Assembly (NCBI RefSeq): GCF_963678635.1
Contig: NW_026971421.1
Location: 64,001-118,548 of the forward strand
Origin: Symsagittifera roscoffensis
Taxonomy: Eukaryota; Xenacoelomorpha; Acoela; Convolutidae
Reading direction: 5' to 3'
Length of the DNA: 54,548 bases
The notes under the pieces were generated by a model that did no database searches, had not been told where the DNA came from, and worked only from the letters and a program-made list of their open reading frames with translations. Shown piece by piece: positions 28,500 to 41,000 of the stretch. How positions within the stretch are numbered: the first letter of the stretch is position 1; each line of letters starts with the position of its first letter. The position numbers and the translations under genes are program-made.

Positions 28500-29990
28500 A
28501 AAGCAACAATAACGGCCGTACAATTAGCACGAAATTTTTCGAAAACAGCAAAAAACTCATTTTCTATTCATTTCATTGAAACTTTGTATCCTTTATTTGT
28601 TAATTTGTGATCCATTTTTATTCATTAGTTTTTGAATTCAATTCATTTTTTATCCAAAGCACTGAAAAGCGCCATTCAATTGAGCAAAAACCTATCAAAT
28701 GAGGAACATTTATAGCTTAATTTGAATAATTCTGAGACCAATCATTTCTTAGACCCATCATTTCATTACCAAGGCTACGCGTTAATGATTAAATTAGAAT
28801 TTTCGCACCTAAAAACTGTCACAAATCGGCTTTAAGGGCTTATTTAAAACAATCGCAGGCGGAACATTTTTTGTTAGCTTGTGCCGAGAATATGGTTATC
28901 ACTCAGACATTCAAAAAAGTCCTTCGAACACGAGAAAAACATCGAATTTTGTCTGCGAAATATAAACCCACAGAGCAACATTATGCAGCCATTTTGGTTG
29001 AAATTTCGAACAACATCTTATCTTTTTGACAATGAACGTTGGCAATGTTATGGAGGAATTACCTCGAGTGAGAAGGGCTTTAAGTGAAAAAATAAAAAAA
29101 ATAGCCAATCAGAATTAAGTTTTCAATCATTGGAAGGAAGTTGTGAAACTCTCAAAGAAAGAAAGCATTTCCAGTGACTCAATTTTTATACTTACCGGAA
29201 TATACACTGTTTTTGAGTATTTACCGAACACTGGTGAAATTGATAAATTTTCAGGGTTTTGATATAAAACAAAAACTATATCCAAAGACCGGATTTTTTT
29301 GAAGATGTATCGATTTTAATTGCAATGCAGATTACAGTAAAACTATTACCAAGAATTAAACAATTTTTCTCTACAATTATCAAATTCAAAAACCCAACTG
29401 TCAATGTATAGCTGAAAACATATTTCGAGAAATTTTTTGTTTCACTTAATTTCAAAAAAAAATACGAGAAAGTTGTCGATGAACCCGCGATTGTTTGTCA
29501 CCAGCACATCAAAAATTGTTGTCTTGAGCGAGAGAAAAAATGTTCGCTTGATGAACTGTGCGCATTATCTGAGTAAAACAAAAAAAATTTTTAAAAGATT
29601 TTAACATCGACCAGAGCATTGCAATTTTAGTCCAAAAAAAAATCAAAATTTGCTGAAATCCGATAGTTGTTTGTGATGGCTCATTTTAACGGTTCGATTA
29701 ATTGATGAAACCTCATTTTTTTCACGTTTGTTGAGAACTTTTAAACGGAAAGCAGCAAAATTAGTGTGAATTCACTTTAAAAAAGACAAGAAAGCAGCAA
29801 AACTGGTACGAGTTCCTTTTCAAAACGAAGACGAAGCGGAGCTCCGCAATACTTGCGATACAACCAACGCATAAAAAACATAAGGAAAAGAATTTAATTG
29901 TTGAAAAAAACTAGATGAATCAGGCACAAAAATTGTGATTTCAAAAAATGGATTGTGCCCAAAACCTTATTTGTTTCTCTACTAAAATAA
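28500..29990. other. Intergenic, no recognisable feature
   Basis: AT-rich sequence with scattered short open frames, none with family features. CCAATCAGAATTAAG at 29104 and a palindromic GCGGAGCTCCGC at about 29836-29847 are the only marked words. I see no gene, tRNA or repeat matching elsewhere in the window. Confidence 0.4.
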
Positions 29991-31040
29991 GTAAGAAAAG
30001 TAAAAAAGTTCTTTCGTTTTGAGAAGTTTCCAGAAAACTGTCAAAAAATCTAAGAAACGGTCAAACATTTGTCCAAAATCCACTTGCACACTTTTTGCAA
30101 AAAGCAAGTTGTGGTCGCTTTAGCAGCAAAGATTCCCAAAACTCGGTTTTTAGACTGAAAACAACATGAGAATTGGCACGGTAGTTTTCGAGTAAAGACT
30201 AAAAGTTTCCAAAATTTCGTTTGTTTGAAGGCCAACACTTTTTTCTTAAACAAACTGGAAATGGTAAGTTTTAAAGGTAATCTTTCAACAATCTGTTGTT
30301 TCAATTAAGCTTATGATATCAGATTTTGTAGGATAGTTAGCGAGAAAGATCCAACAAACGGTCGACAAATCAAAAATTTGACATTTCCGAGAATCGAAGG
30401 GTTTTGTGAAAAAAATGGCGTAGCCGTTTGTTAAGTGGGGATCAACTCAACTTTAAACTTCCATTGAAACAAAAATCTCAGATTTGTGGCGGTAGTTTCC
30501 CCGAAAATAAAGTCAAAGTTTTGGAAAAACGGTAAAAAAAAATGAAGTTTTGATTTTTTCGATGGCCATAAAATGTGGCCTCAGAATTAATTGGAGGTAG
30601 TCGCATACGCAAATGTTTGCACCTTTTCTTTTGACCGTTCTTTGAATTGATTCTTGAATCTCAGATATGGTGGGGTAGTTTTTGAGAATAATCAAAAAGC
30701 TCAAAAAATTGTCAAAAAGTCAAAAAATTGACGTTCCAAGAACCATAACTTTTTGCGTAACAAATTGTGATCAGACGCTGACACAGGGGAAGTTCCCACT
30801 ACCCATTATCTCCATTGAAGCCAAACAATATCTAGAAATTCGTTTTCGAGAAAGGTGAAAAAGAGTCGCAAAATGGTCAAAAATCAATCTATTCCGAGGG
30901 CCATAATTTTATGGTTTAGAAGAATTTGGGAGCAGCTACTTCTGCCGGCAACTTTTCAAAACCACTCGATTCATTGAAACCACAAAACAGATATGAAAGA
31001 GGTTTCTTTCAACAAAAATATATGAAAAATATTACCCTAC
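29990..31040. repeat. Degenerate tandem array, block 1 (unit about 155-185 bp)
   Basis: The words (G)GGTAGTTTtcgAg recur at about 30181, 30333 (GGATAGTTAGCGAG), 30490, 30674 and weakly 30840, and a CCATAA(a/c)TTTT word about 70 nt after several of them (30563, 30742, 30899). Between them runs GTCAAAAA...AAATGGACTTTTCCGA-like sequence. Units are strongly diverged and of uneven length, so this is an old satellite-like array or nested remnants of one repeat. Confidence 0.55.
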
Positions 31041-31324
31041 AGACTTTTTCAAAGTAAAAAGGGGTCAAGTAGAAAGAGAATCGACTCCATGGGAGTATGC
31101 AGGCGCACAGGGGAGTAGGCGGTCTTTCAATTGTTAGCCTATTTTGAAAATCAGGAGAAGTTTCTGAGAAAAACTAAAACTTTTCTTATCAAAATGGAAA
31201 TAACTTTTCAAATTGAAAAAAAAATCAACAAAACGATTGGTAAACATATAACCAACATGAAAAATGCGGAGGGCAGTGTTCAAGTTGTGTTTCACTTGAA
31301 ACGACCCAAAACGAGGTCATTACG

Positions 31325-31440
31325 CTGATAGAAATTAAGCCACAATAACTTGGGCCGAAAAACCTTTTTTTAGCGAAACGAAAACAAACAAAGAAGGAAA
31401 TACGAAGTCAAGGTAAGTAAAATTACAAATCATAGGAGTA
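31325..31440 (+). repeat. R4 dispersed repeat, copy 1
   Basis: AAGCCACAATAACTTGGGCC, then AAACAAACAAAGAAGGAA, then AAGTCAAGGTAAGTAAAATT. All are found in the same order, diverged, at 45672-45775. Non-coding. Confidence 0.5.
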
Positions 31441-31594
31441 AGTCAAAGACTAAAAGCAGTATTAAGCAAAAATGCCCGCAGCAAAAAAAAACGATTCCAA
31501 GTTGTGACAACTAAGACGACAACAGATAAGCAGACAAACAGTCGGCCGACAATTGCAAATGAGACAGAATATTTCCTGTTAAGAAAAAAACAGA

Positions 31595-31680
31595 TCAGGT
31601 CAGATTTGAGCCCAGGACCTTTGCCGTCCCAGGCATATTCGTTATCTCCAGACTAAATTGGCTGGGAACGCTTGGAAATA
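31595..31680 (-). repeat. tRNA-like sequence, possible SINE head
   Basis: On the minus strand TTAGTCTGGAGATAACG resembles an A box, and GGGCTCAAATC, about 35 nt further, resembles a B box (GGTTCRANTC) inside a T-arm-like hairpin. The anticodon arm cannot be closed convincingly, so this is not a functional tRNA gene. It lies just after R4. Confidence 0.3.
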
Positions 31681-33430
31681 TGAATTCAATATGAGCCAAG
31701 ATACAAGTGATTCCCGAAGAAAAAATCTATATTCCCTTTTGATGACGCTTGCTAATCGCGAGCGTAATTACAATGAGCTCATTTTCAAAATTACATAAAT
31801 TTCTTGTTATTTCAAACTTACATGGAATTCATTTTCAAAATTATATGAAAATTAATTTTTCAATGTACCTTAAAAATCTGTGATTGAGGAATTAACATGC
31901 AACTGGTATTTTAACCATTGATCAATATATAAACAAAATTGTCTCCGCATTTTGAAATCTTTTCTCTTAAGTCGTTTTTTATTTTGATATATTGTTCAAG
32001 TTAGTTTGATTCTTTATTCAACTATAAAAAAATTTATGTTATTTTTATTTTCGCTTTGAAAGATTAAAAATTCATCTTTCTTATAAGAGCGGCAGAAAAT
32101 GAACCAATTCTGATTGGTTTAAAATGGTCAAGTTTTCTGAAAAAAAAAGGTCGAATAATGAGTTTTTGAAAAGAAAAATTGTCCAAATTGTCTTCACCCT
32201 CAAAAAACAAAATGGTAATTATTTGTTATCTAAGGCTCATTTCAATTATTTATGTTAAAACTGCGTCACTGGGTAATTCAGGAATTCAGAAATTTAAAGT
32301 GCCTTTTTGAAATTAAAAACCATTCACATTTTTTTTGTGATCTTTACACAATTCGATAAGGTAGTGTGCTGTCCTTTTAACAATGGACAGGAACTGAACT
32401 TGAAGAAAAAACTAGCCGCGAAAACCAAAAAATTCAACAGACGATCAAAATTTAATTTTTTTTTCTCAAAAAAATAAACAAAAAATTCAACACGACCTAA
32501 GTAAAAAACAAAAACCTTAATCTTTTACAGTATATGCAGATTACTTTCACAATTTCAAGATATTTAAAGGTTAAAAGTTTGGGTAATTTTCGTTGAGAGC
32601 GTAATTAGTTTTCCATTAAGGAAATAATTTCAAGGAAAATTATAGTCAGACAACCAAAAATATGCTCAAGAAAGAACAAATTTGAAAAATTTCCGAAGAA
32701 AACCACACATGATCAACAAAATTCTTTTTTTAAAGAAAATTTAAACATAAGCAACAGACACTAGAAAAACCGTCACAAACGCAAGTAGAAAAAATTACTT
32801 ACGTTTTTAGAAAAACTTTTAAAAGTTCGAAGAAAAAAAAGATGACCTTGGATTTCTTTGAATTTCTAGAACAATTTATTTTGAACTTTTTTTGTAAAAA
32901 AAATTTATTCCGCTGCGACATCTAGTAATTAAAACCCACATTCGAAATTAAAAAATGAACTGAACTGAAAAGTCAAACCGCGAAAAAGTACATTTGAGCA
33001 CTCAAATTTTGAGATTTCAAGAAAAAACTATCATGACCTATTAAGTATTTATTGACTCACATTGATTGAAATTTATATGACAACTTCATTGACTGTAATA
33101 TGAAAACTATGAAAAAAGGCAAAGCTGCTCTTTGTAAACACAAGCGATGATACAAAAAAGAGCTCTTTACAGGCCAAACAATGTAGGGAAACAAGAAAAA
33201 TTTTGCAAATACAGCTTGAGAAAAAACTTCCAACAATTGTATTTTCACTCACACTAGCCACTAATAGGGCCGCTACATTTTCTATAAAATGTTCAATGCT
33301 CCGCATCGAAAATTCGAGCTACGTCTTTGTATCTGCGCCTCGGTCGCTTCGAAGCAAACTATTGGCCCAGATAATGCTGGATCCACCTGTTTTAATATTT
33401 TTAATCAAATTTTACTGAACGGAAAAGCGT
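31681..33430. other. Intergenic with a diverged R3 segment
   Basis: No gene. 32820-33060 matches the intron repeat R3 found at 52980-53320 (CTTTGAATTT(C/G)TaGAACAATTTAT, then AAGTCA(A/G)ACCG(C/T)GAAAA). TTCTGATTGG at 32109 is a CCAAT-like word. The rest is unassigned AT-rich DNA. Confidence 0.4.
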
Positions 33431-34350
33431 AATTTTCCAAAAAGAGGGATTTACGCAAAACCCTAGTGAAGTAGGCAATTAGCCATTTATTTTAAGGAGA
33501 AAACTACTACTCGTTGTTTCAACTGAAGTCCTATTCTCAGATTTGGCTGGATAGTTTTCGAAAAAAGTGAAAGATTCCAGAAAATGATCAAATCTCAAGA
33601 ACTCGACTTTTCCATAATTCGGAAATTTTTCTTACTAAAGAATAGGACTAGCCTTTTATGCGGGAAGATGTCTACATCCTGGCTGTTAGATAGAACTATT
33701 GATATCAAATTGAGCTAATAAGTTTCAGGAATAGTGATGAAATTTCTATACGGTAAAAAATTCAAAAAATGGATTTTTACGAAGTCCATGTCAGCTTTTC
33801 TACAAATAATTAGTGTCAGACAGATAGCACCATATTAGTTGGAATGAACTATAAACCTCAGAATCATCAGGTTGCTTTTTCGATAAAAAAAATAAGTTTC
33901 CAAAAATTGGGCAATAGTTCAAGAAATGGATTTTATCTAAGGCCAATTTTTTTTCAAAATGAAGGGCAAAGACGCTTCCGAAGAAAAGCTTCGCATAATT
34001 GATTTTTTTAAGACCTATCCGATTTGGCAGGGTAGTTCTTGAAGAAATCAGAAGGGTAAATATTTAACAAAACGTCAAAAAACGGGCTTTTTTGAGGCCA
34101 TAACTTTTTTCTACCGAACTTAGGGAATAGCCTCTTGAGAAGAAGAGATCCCCATAGTGTACTCTTTGGATTGAAACCTTCATCTCAGTTTTGTGCATTT
34201 AACAGTTGAGAAAATGAAAAAATCTAAAAGAAATAGGTCAAAACTCCATCTACTGAAACTTTCGAAGGCCGTAGAACGTGTAGTAAAATGAAAACAGACT
34301 AGCGAAATATTCACGTACAAAGCAGAGCAGCTGGTTTTTCTACTGGTTCA
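33430..34350. repeat. Degenerate tandem array, block 2
   Basis: Same vocabulary as block 1: GGATAGTTTTCGAAAA near 33552, GGGTAGTTCTTGAAG near 34030, AGGCCATAACTTTTTTC near 34093, and related words near 33945 and 34267. Spacing about 150-175 nt. Blocks 1 and 2 are probably one array split by about 2.4 kb. Confidence 0.5.
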
Positions 34351-34569
34351 ATTTTTTGAAAAAATGTAATTTAGCGAAAAGTGCAAAAACTTGCCTAAGC
34401 GTTGCATAAAACAACAAAACCCGTACACTTTCATATTACCTGTATTTTTTTAAACAAGACTTAACACTAGCCAAAAATAAGGCAGCAGCATATGCTTGTT
34501 ATTGCTTGAGCTTAAATAGGCTTTAAAAAGATTAAACTGAAATGCATCAAAATTCCACCAAATGACCAC

Positions 34570-34575
34570 TTTATT
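34570..34575 (-). terminator. Candidate polyadenylation signal of the TRPM gene
   Basis: AATAAA on the minus strand, about 345 nt after the TRPM stop codon. It is the first canonical hexamer seen in that direction. No supporting cleavage-site evidence. Confidence 0.3.
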
Positions 34576-34919
34576 TGAGACTTAGGTAAGAAAAAAATTC
34601 TTCGTAATAATACACTACGGCGGGCTTGTGTAAGAAGGTTAATTCAATACAGACATCGCTTCAAAATAAATCAGTAATTTTTTTGAAGAACAACATTCTT
34701 TCGACAAATTTTTTTGACTCATGATATTCTTTCAAAATTTAGGAAACTTTTATGCGTAAATTATTTGAGGTTTCATGCATTAGATTGATTTTTGTTTTAT
34801 ATAAAATTTGGTGAGTTAGAATTCGCAAATAGAAAAAAAATGAAGTTTTGACGTGTTCAATGATGACCAGAGTATATCCACTTTACTCTGAGCATTTCGT
34901 ATTCGCAACAAGTCTCTGT

Positions 34920-35046
34920 CTAACTTTGCTTGTCCAGAAGCTGTTGAAGCATTTCCTGGATTTGAGCTAGTTGTTTTCCGTTCTCTCTAGATTGATTCTC
35001 CAGCAGTGCTATTTGAGTTCTAAGTCCTTTGTCAGCCTCGTCGAAT
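34920..35046 (-). CDS. TRPM last exon: coiled coil and stop
   Basis: Acceptor TCTGCCTAG before 35046, TAG at 34920-34922. Encodes F-D-E-A-D-K-G-L-R-T-Q-I-A-L-L-E-N-Q followed by heptads with Leu/Ile at a/d positions (L-A-Q-I-Q-E-M-L-Q-Q-L-L). This is the short tetramer-forming coiled coil seen in TRPM channels. Separated from the previous exon by a 4.5-kb intron. Confidence 0.85.
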
Positions 35047-38000
35047 CTAGGCAGAAATAAACCAAAACTTTCAGCTGTCAAAATTTGTGAAAACTCCACA
35101 AAAACTTCAAAACGATGTTCCAGTTTTTCTCAAAAACGCTGTTTCAGACTTTTCAGTTGAGCTAGGGAATTTTTTGGCATTGATAAAACTAATCAGGTAA
35201 AAAAGCTAATGACACAGTAAAAAAGGAATAATTCAACTCCGATAATTACAAATATAGTAAGTAAAGCTAATCGAAAAAAGAAGGCAGAATTCAAAAAGTC
35301 GAAAAATGAAAATGGTGAAAAACAACTAGATCTATCGATGTTGAATCAAAAACTCACTTTGAGCAAAAACGACTAAAAAGACAATTCTCAGCATAAAAAC
35401 ATAGCCAACAGGCAGTTAGACAACAGCCAATACAAGTGAACATGAAAAAAAAAACTGACTTCTTTTTAGAAAAAACTGAAACTTTCGAATTTCAAAAAAT
35501 GGTCATCTCTAAAGCCTTTTTTGAGCAGTCTAAGGCCATTTTTTGAATAGCCATATGTTCGAGTGGAGTTTGTCTTACTTTACAAAGGAAACGAACTGAA
35601 CTTGATGAATGCACTTTTTTGATAAAATTGACCCATATTGAGAAAACTGGATTATTCGGTAGTTTTATTTTGCTGGGAAAGCTGATAAAGGCATTCATTT
35701 TCGAAACTACAGTAACGGGACATAGAAGATGTAGCTTTTGATTTGAACGAGAAAAAGAACGAACTTTTTCTTCACATTTTGTTAGTTTTTTCTGCATCTG
35801 ATTTAATATACAGGATTCAAATTTTGACAGAGGGAAGATGAATTTATTTGAAAGGGGTTAACCAGGCCAAAAAAAAAATTCTTGTTTTGAAGGCGTAAAT
35901 TAGCAAGCTTATTACCACTAATTTCACAGGTGTTCTTGCTGTGGAAACAACTTCACAAACATTAAAAAATTTTTTAATTACTGGGCTCAAATAAGTTCAC
36001 TGGGAAGCCTATGAGCTAGACTTACTGATTATGTTGCCTAAAAAGGACATAGAAAGAGGAGTTAGTTGGTCCGGCGTCGAGAAACGTTCATCTATTTTCC
36101 CGGCACATACACAACAATTTCATGGAGCTTATATCAGAAAAATGGACAAAACCTACACAAAGCACACCTGCTAATGAAACTCCTGTGCTTAGATTGGACC
36201 AGTATTTTTAAAAAGATTTGCTGGAATGTTTCTTGTGCTGACTGAATTCGATGATCAGCTCGAACTTATTCACAAAATTAAAGCCCTATTTTACGCCTGA
36301 ACAAGCAAATCTGGTAATTCTGTTACATTTTTAGGGATCATAATATGTAAATCAAGCTCATCAAACTCCCAAAGAACAAAATTGAGCCCATTAATTCGAA
36401 TTCCTTGTATTGTTTATGTGGTTTTTTCCACAGCAAGAACACCTGTGAAAGTAGTTATGATAAGTTAGCTAATTTACACCTTCAAAACAAAATTTTTCAA
36501 CTTTCGGCCCAGTTAGGCCCTTTCAAATAATTTCATCAAAATTGAATCCTGTATCTCACAAAAGTTGCAGAAAACGAGTAGAGCGTGAAGAAAAATTTCG
36601 TTAATTTTGTCGTTGAAATCAATAAGTTGCAACTTCTATGCCCTGTTGAGCCAAGAAAACGATAAAAAAGCTATAGATAACAAAAAAGCAGTAAAAAATT
36701 AAAAGAAATGTAAATCTTGAACCAAGATTGAAAAATCCAAACAGAAAGAAATTTTGAAAACAAAAAACTTCAGAAAGGGTGGTTATAGGAATAGAAAAAT
36801 TATGCATAAGAATTTACCTCAAACCAGTTTGTTGAACGAAGTTTTTTGGAGTTTAAAAAAGAGGTTCCTGGATCAGGTTGAAAAATGGAGACTGGTATGG
36901 GGGAAGTAGAGCTTGACTTACCTATTATGTTGCCTAAAAAGGACATAGAAAGAGGAGTTAGTTGGTCCGGCGTCGAGAAACGTTCATCTGTTTTCCCGGC
37001 ACATACACAACAATTTCATGGAGCTTATATCAGAAAAATGGACAAAACCTACACAAAGCACACCTGCTAATGAAACTCCTGTGCTTAGATTGGACCAGTA
37101 TTTTTAAAACGATTTGCTGGAATGTTTCTTGTGCTGACTGAATTCGATGATCAGCTCGAACTTATTCACAAAATTAAAGCCCTATTTTATGCCTGAACAA
37201 GCAAATCTGGTAATTCTGTTACATTTTTAGGTATCATAATATGTAATTCAAGCTCATCAAACTCCCAAAGAACAAAATTGAGCCCATTAGTTCGAATTCC
37301 TTGTATTGTTTATGTGGTTTTTTCCACAGCAAGAACACCTGTGAAAGTAGTTATGATAAGTAAGCTAATTTACGCCTTCAAAACAAAATTTTTCAACTTT
37401 CGGCCCAGTTAGGCCCTTTCAAATAATTTCATCAAAATTGAATCCTGTATCTCACAAAAGTTGCAGAAAACGAGTACAGCGCGAAGAAAAAATTCGTTAA
37501 TTTTATCGTTGAAATCAATAAGTTGCAACTTCTATGCCCTGTTGAGCCAAGAAAACGATAAAAAAAAAGCTATAGATAACAAAAAAGCAGTAAAAAATTA
37601 AAAGAAATGTAAATCTTGAACCAAGATTGAAAAATCCAAACAGAAAGACATTTTGAAAACAAAAAACTTCAGAAAGGGTGGTTATAGGAATAGAAAAGTT
37701 ATGCATAAGATTTACATCAAACAGTTTGTTGAACAAAATTTTTTTTTCATGAAAAAACGTCTGTTGTTAGTTTAAGCTCCGCGAGGACACGGCCTGCATG
37801 TACAAACCAAGCCTTAGAAAGGTCGCAATTTCGGTGCGACGAAGCCAAATGTCTATTTGAGTTTAAAAAAGAGGTTCCTGGATCAGGTTGAAAAATGGAG
37901 ACTGGTATGGGGGAAGTAGAGCCGGGGTAGTTTGAGGGATAATTGGTTTCAATACGATTCAGGTACGTATTAAAGAAGGAGCTGTACTCGGCTCACAAAT

Positions 38001-41000
38001 GGGATTTGTTGCTTCTGCTTCTAGTGGAACGAGGGAGTGATTGTTTGGCGGCGGAGATATCAGGTGGTCTGAGAGGCAGGACTTAGTAGCATAGTAGCGG
38101 ATGCGATTTTCCAAGATTAAAAATAACAATCTGAATGTTAAAGATCTTTTGCGCTCATCTCTTTGCGCCCTATTAAAACGCGGAGAGGAGCAGTTTTCAC
38201 TGATTGCAGTTTGTGTAAGGATCTGTTCACTGGCATTATGTGACCAGGCAGGACTCGCATAACCTAAAATTTGTCTTACCAAAGCTTTAAAAGTAAGCAA
38301 TAAAATTTCTTTGGACAGATCCCAAATAGTCCCGGATAGAACCTTCAGGATCGTAATCATGCGCACGGCTTTTGAGGATGTTCCTCGCAAAGTTCAACGA
38401 AATTTAAAGACCGATCGAAGACGGCTCTAAGTATTTAGGAATATTTCTCGACGGACAGGTTTGCGTTATTCATTTCCATTATCGGAACGTTGTCAAAATC
38501 ATTGTTGAGAGAAGAAAAGCTGGCCAAATCTTTCGAAGAAAAAACCTTGAGGTAAAAACATATGTTTCATTTTATGTGCTAGATTTTGGATAAGATTGAT
38601 CAGGCCATATAAATTTTGGAGTAGACAAAAACGTGGAAGTCGTCCGCGTAAGCTTGCAGTTTTACATCGGGGGCAATAATGAAGAGTCATAAACGTTAAA
38701 ATTAAATAATGTTGGGGATAAGACAGCTTTGACGGACGCCTGTATGACCACTCCTAGATTTTGACAAGGTATCCTTGAACATAGTTTTTGATTGTTGCCC
38801 ACCACCCACTCAGGTGACTTGACAACCACTTTATTAGGCTTCCCGTTAAGCTCGTGCCATGACAGAGATTCAGTAGGGTATAATGGCTGACCATGTCGAA
38901 AGAGTTTGATAAACCAAGTGTTTCTAGGACTGTCCTATTCGGAGGCCTTTATTGGTTAAAAGTTGAAAATGTTGTGGTGGTTGAATGCATCAGTGGAAAA
39001 CCATGCTGATGATTAGCTTTGAAAAGGATTTTGGCCAGTGTGGGATAGATCAAAGATTCTGAATTTTAAACAGCTGGACTAAAAATCGAAACAGGGAGGT
39101 AAGATTCCAACGAATTGAGGTCTTTGTTTGGCTTCGGGAGCAGAACCACTTTAGAATTTTTCTAAAGTAACTACTAAAGAATTGGAAAATCATTGTTTAT
39201 CTCAAGAGTAGTTTAAAAAAGTCGAAATACTTTTTTTTAGATAAATAGAAATAGCCTTGCAGTTATCATTTCTATAAGTCTACTTTCAACAAGAAAAAGA
39301 GAAGTTGCTCTTTCCCAGTGTTTCTCTACATTCTTGCTGCTAAAGTTAGGTGTCTTAACTGCTATCTTATTGTCCAATTGAATAGATTTGAAAATTATTT
39401 TTTACGTAGAGTAGATGCCAATAAAAAAATTTTGACATCTGGAGCAACTTTGAGAATTTTAATTATGGGATGGAGGGGGAAGGCGATGAGAAACTGTAAG
39501 AAAAAGTCAGAACAGCCTATGATTTATGACGGTGGTTCCTACTTCTGGGTTAGTTGTACGACTTGTTTGGACACGTCCTCCCCCTGTCTGCTACTCCTCT
39601 CCATCATGAACTCCTCCTTCACCTCCTCTTCGAACAGTAACAGTTCATACATCCGGGAGGTGCTCACATCCAACGCTGAAATAATTCAACATCTAACCCA
39701 AAAGTCAACTACTTTTTTTATTCGGCTTTTTCTCTGCTAAGCCACCAAAAAAAAGAAAACCACTGACAATTCAAATTAAATTTCTCATTTTTTAAAAAAC
39801 TTGGATAACGAGTCATAGTCAACACAACACGATTCGTAGTCAAACAAGCATCATGATTAAATACATTCAAACCAGTAATAAATTTTTATAACTCAAATTT
39901 TGTAACTCAAGCATAGCCACCAGACAGTTGAACAGAAACATTTCACCCTTTAGGGGGGGGGGGAGGGGGGTCGTTCAGTTGGTGCATTATAACTACTCAC
40001 TGAGTCCCTTGGACTGTTTGACCTCCTGCATGTGGCTCTTCCATCTGAGCAGAAGGAACAGGTGGTATATGATGGAGAAGGGAGGGGGGATGGGGGGTCG
40101 AGTGTGGTACTCCACTATCACGTCCAGTCGCTTATTTTTCCAGTCTGTCAACGACTTCTCATTCACCTGCTCATAGATAGAACTAGAACAAAATTACACA
40201 ACCATGAACACTGCAATGTATTTAGAGACAATTTATACATATACAATTTGACATTGCCGAAAACGTCGTGTTTTATGTCCAGACTACCGCGACCAAACAA
40301 ATTAAGGTTGTCTCCAGACAATCGCAATGAAGATTGAGTATTTCCCAAATTTCTCGACCTAAACTTATGTTTAGAGATGTTTCCTAACTCAAAGCACCGA
40401 CGCAACTTTTCGCTGAAAATGTTGAATACCCGGGATGACCAAAAATACTAGTCATACAATTTCCATATATGGAACAATGCTAGTCATACACTTTCCATAC
40501 AATTCCATACGTACAGAAAATTGCATGAAAGGTCTATGATTAGTATTTTTTTCATATATGGAAATTGTATGAATAGCATTTTTCCATAGACTAAGTGTAT
40601 GAAATTGTATGATTAGCATTTTCGGTCTATGGAGGTCAACCCGGGTATGCTGTATAAATTAGGCATTTCATTTATTTCACGTTGTCATGAGTATATTTGG
40701 CTAATTAAGCGATAGCATAAACAATTCTTAATGGGAAATTATTTATCTGATTAAGTTGAGATCATGTGTAGAGATCATATGCTAAGGTCTATCGTTCTGA
40801 TCACAGGCCCATATGAACTATGTTCAGACTTTCGTTGGGTCTTATGCACTAAACGGCCCAAAATCAGTATTTCTTCATCTTTCTTGAAGTCAAATTAATA
40901 AGGTTGAAATCACATTGTCCTGCATTTCAATTGAAATTTCAAGCAGATAAATAAAGTTCAAATCACATTGTCCTGCATTTCAATTGAAATTTCAAGCAGA

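Noticed and set aside
36619-37736. Pair of similar minus-strand Phe-rich ORFs
   Set aside because: The similarity comes from the 896-bp DNA duplication. The peptides are low-complexity and lie in repeat sequence.
39950-39975. G-quadruplex regulating TRPM splicing
   Set aside because: The G run is near a donor but is a simple homopolymer on one strand. Nothing in the sequence shows regulation.
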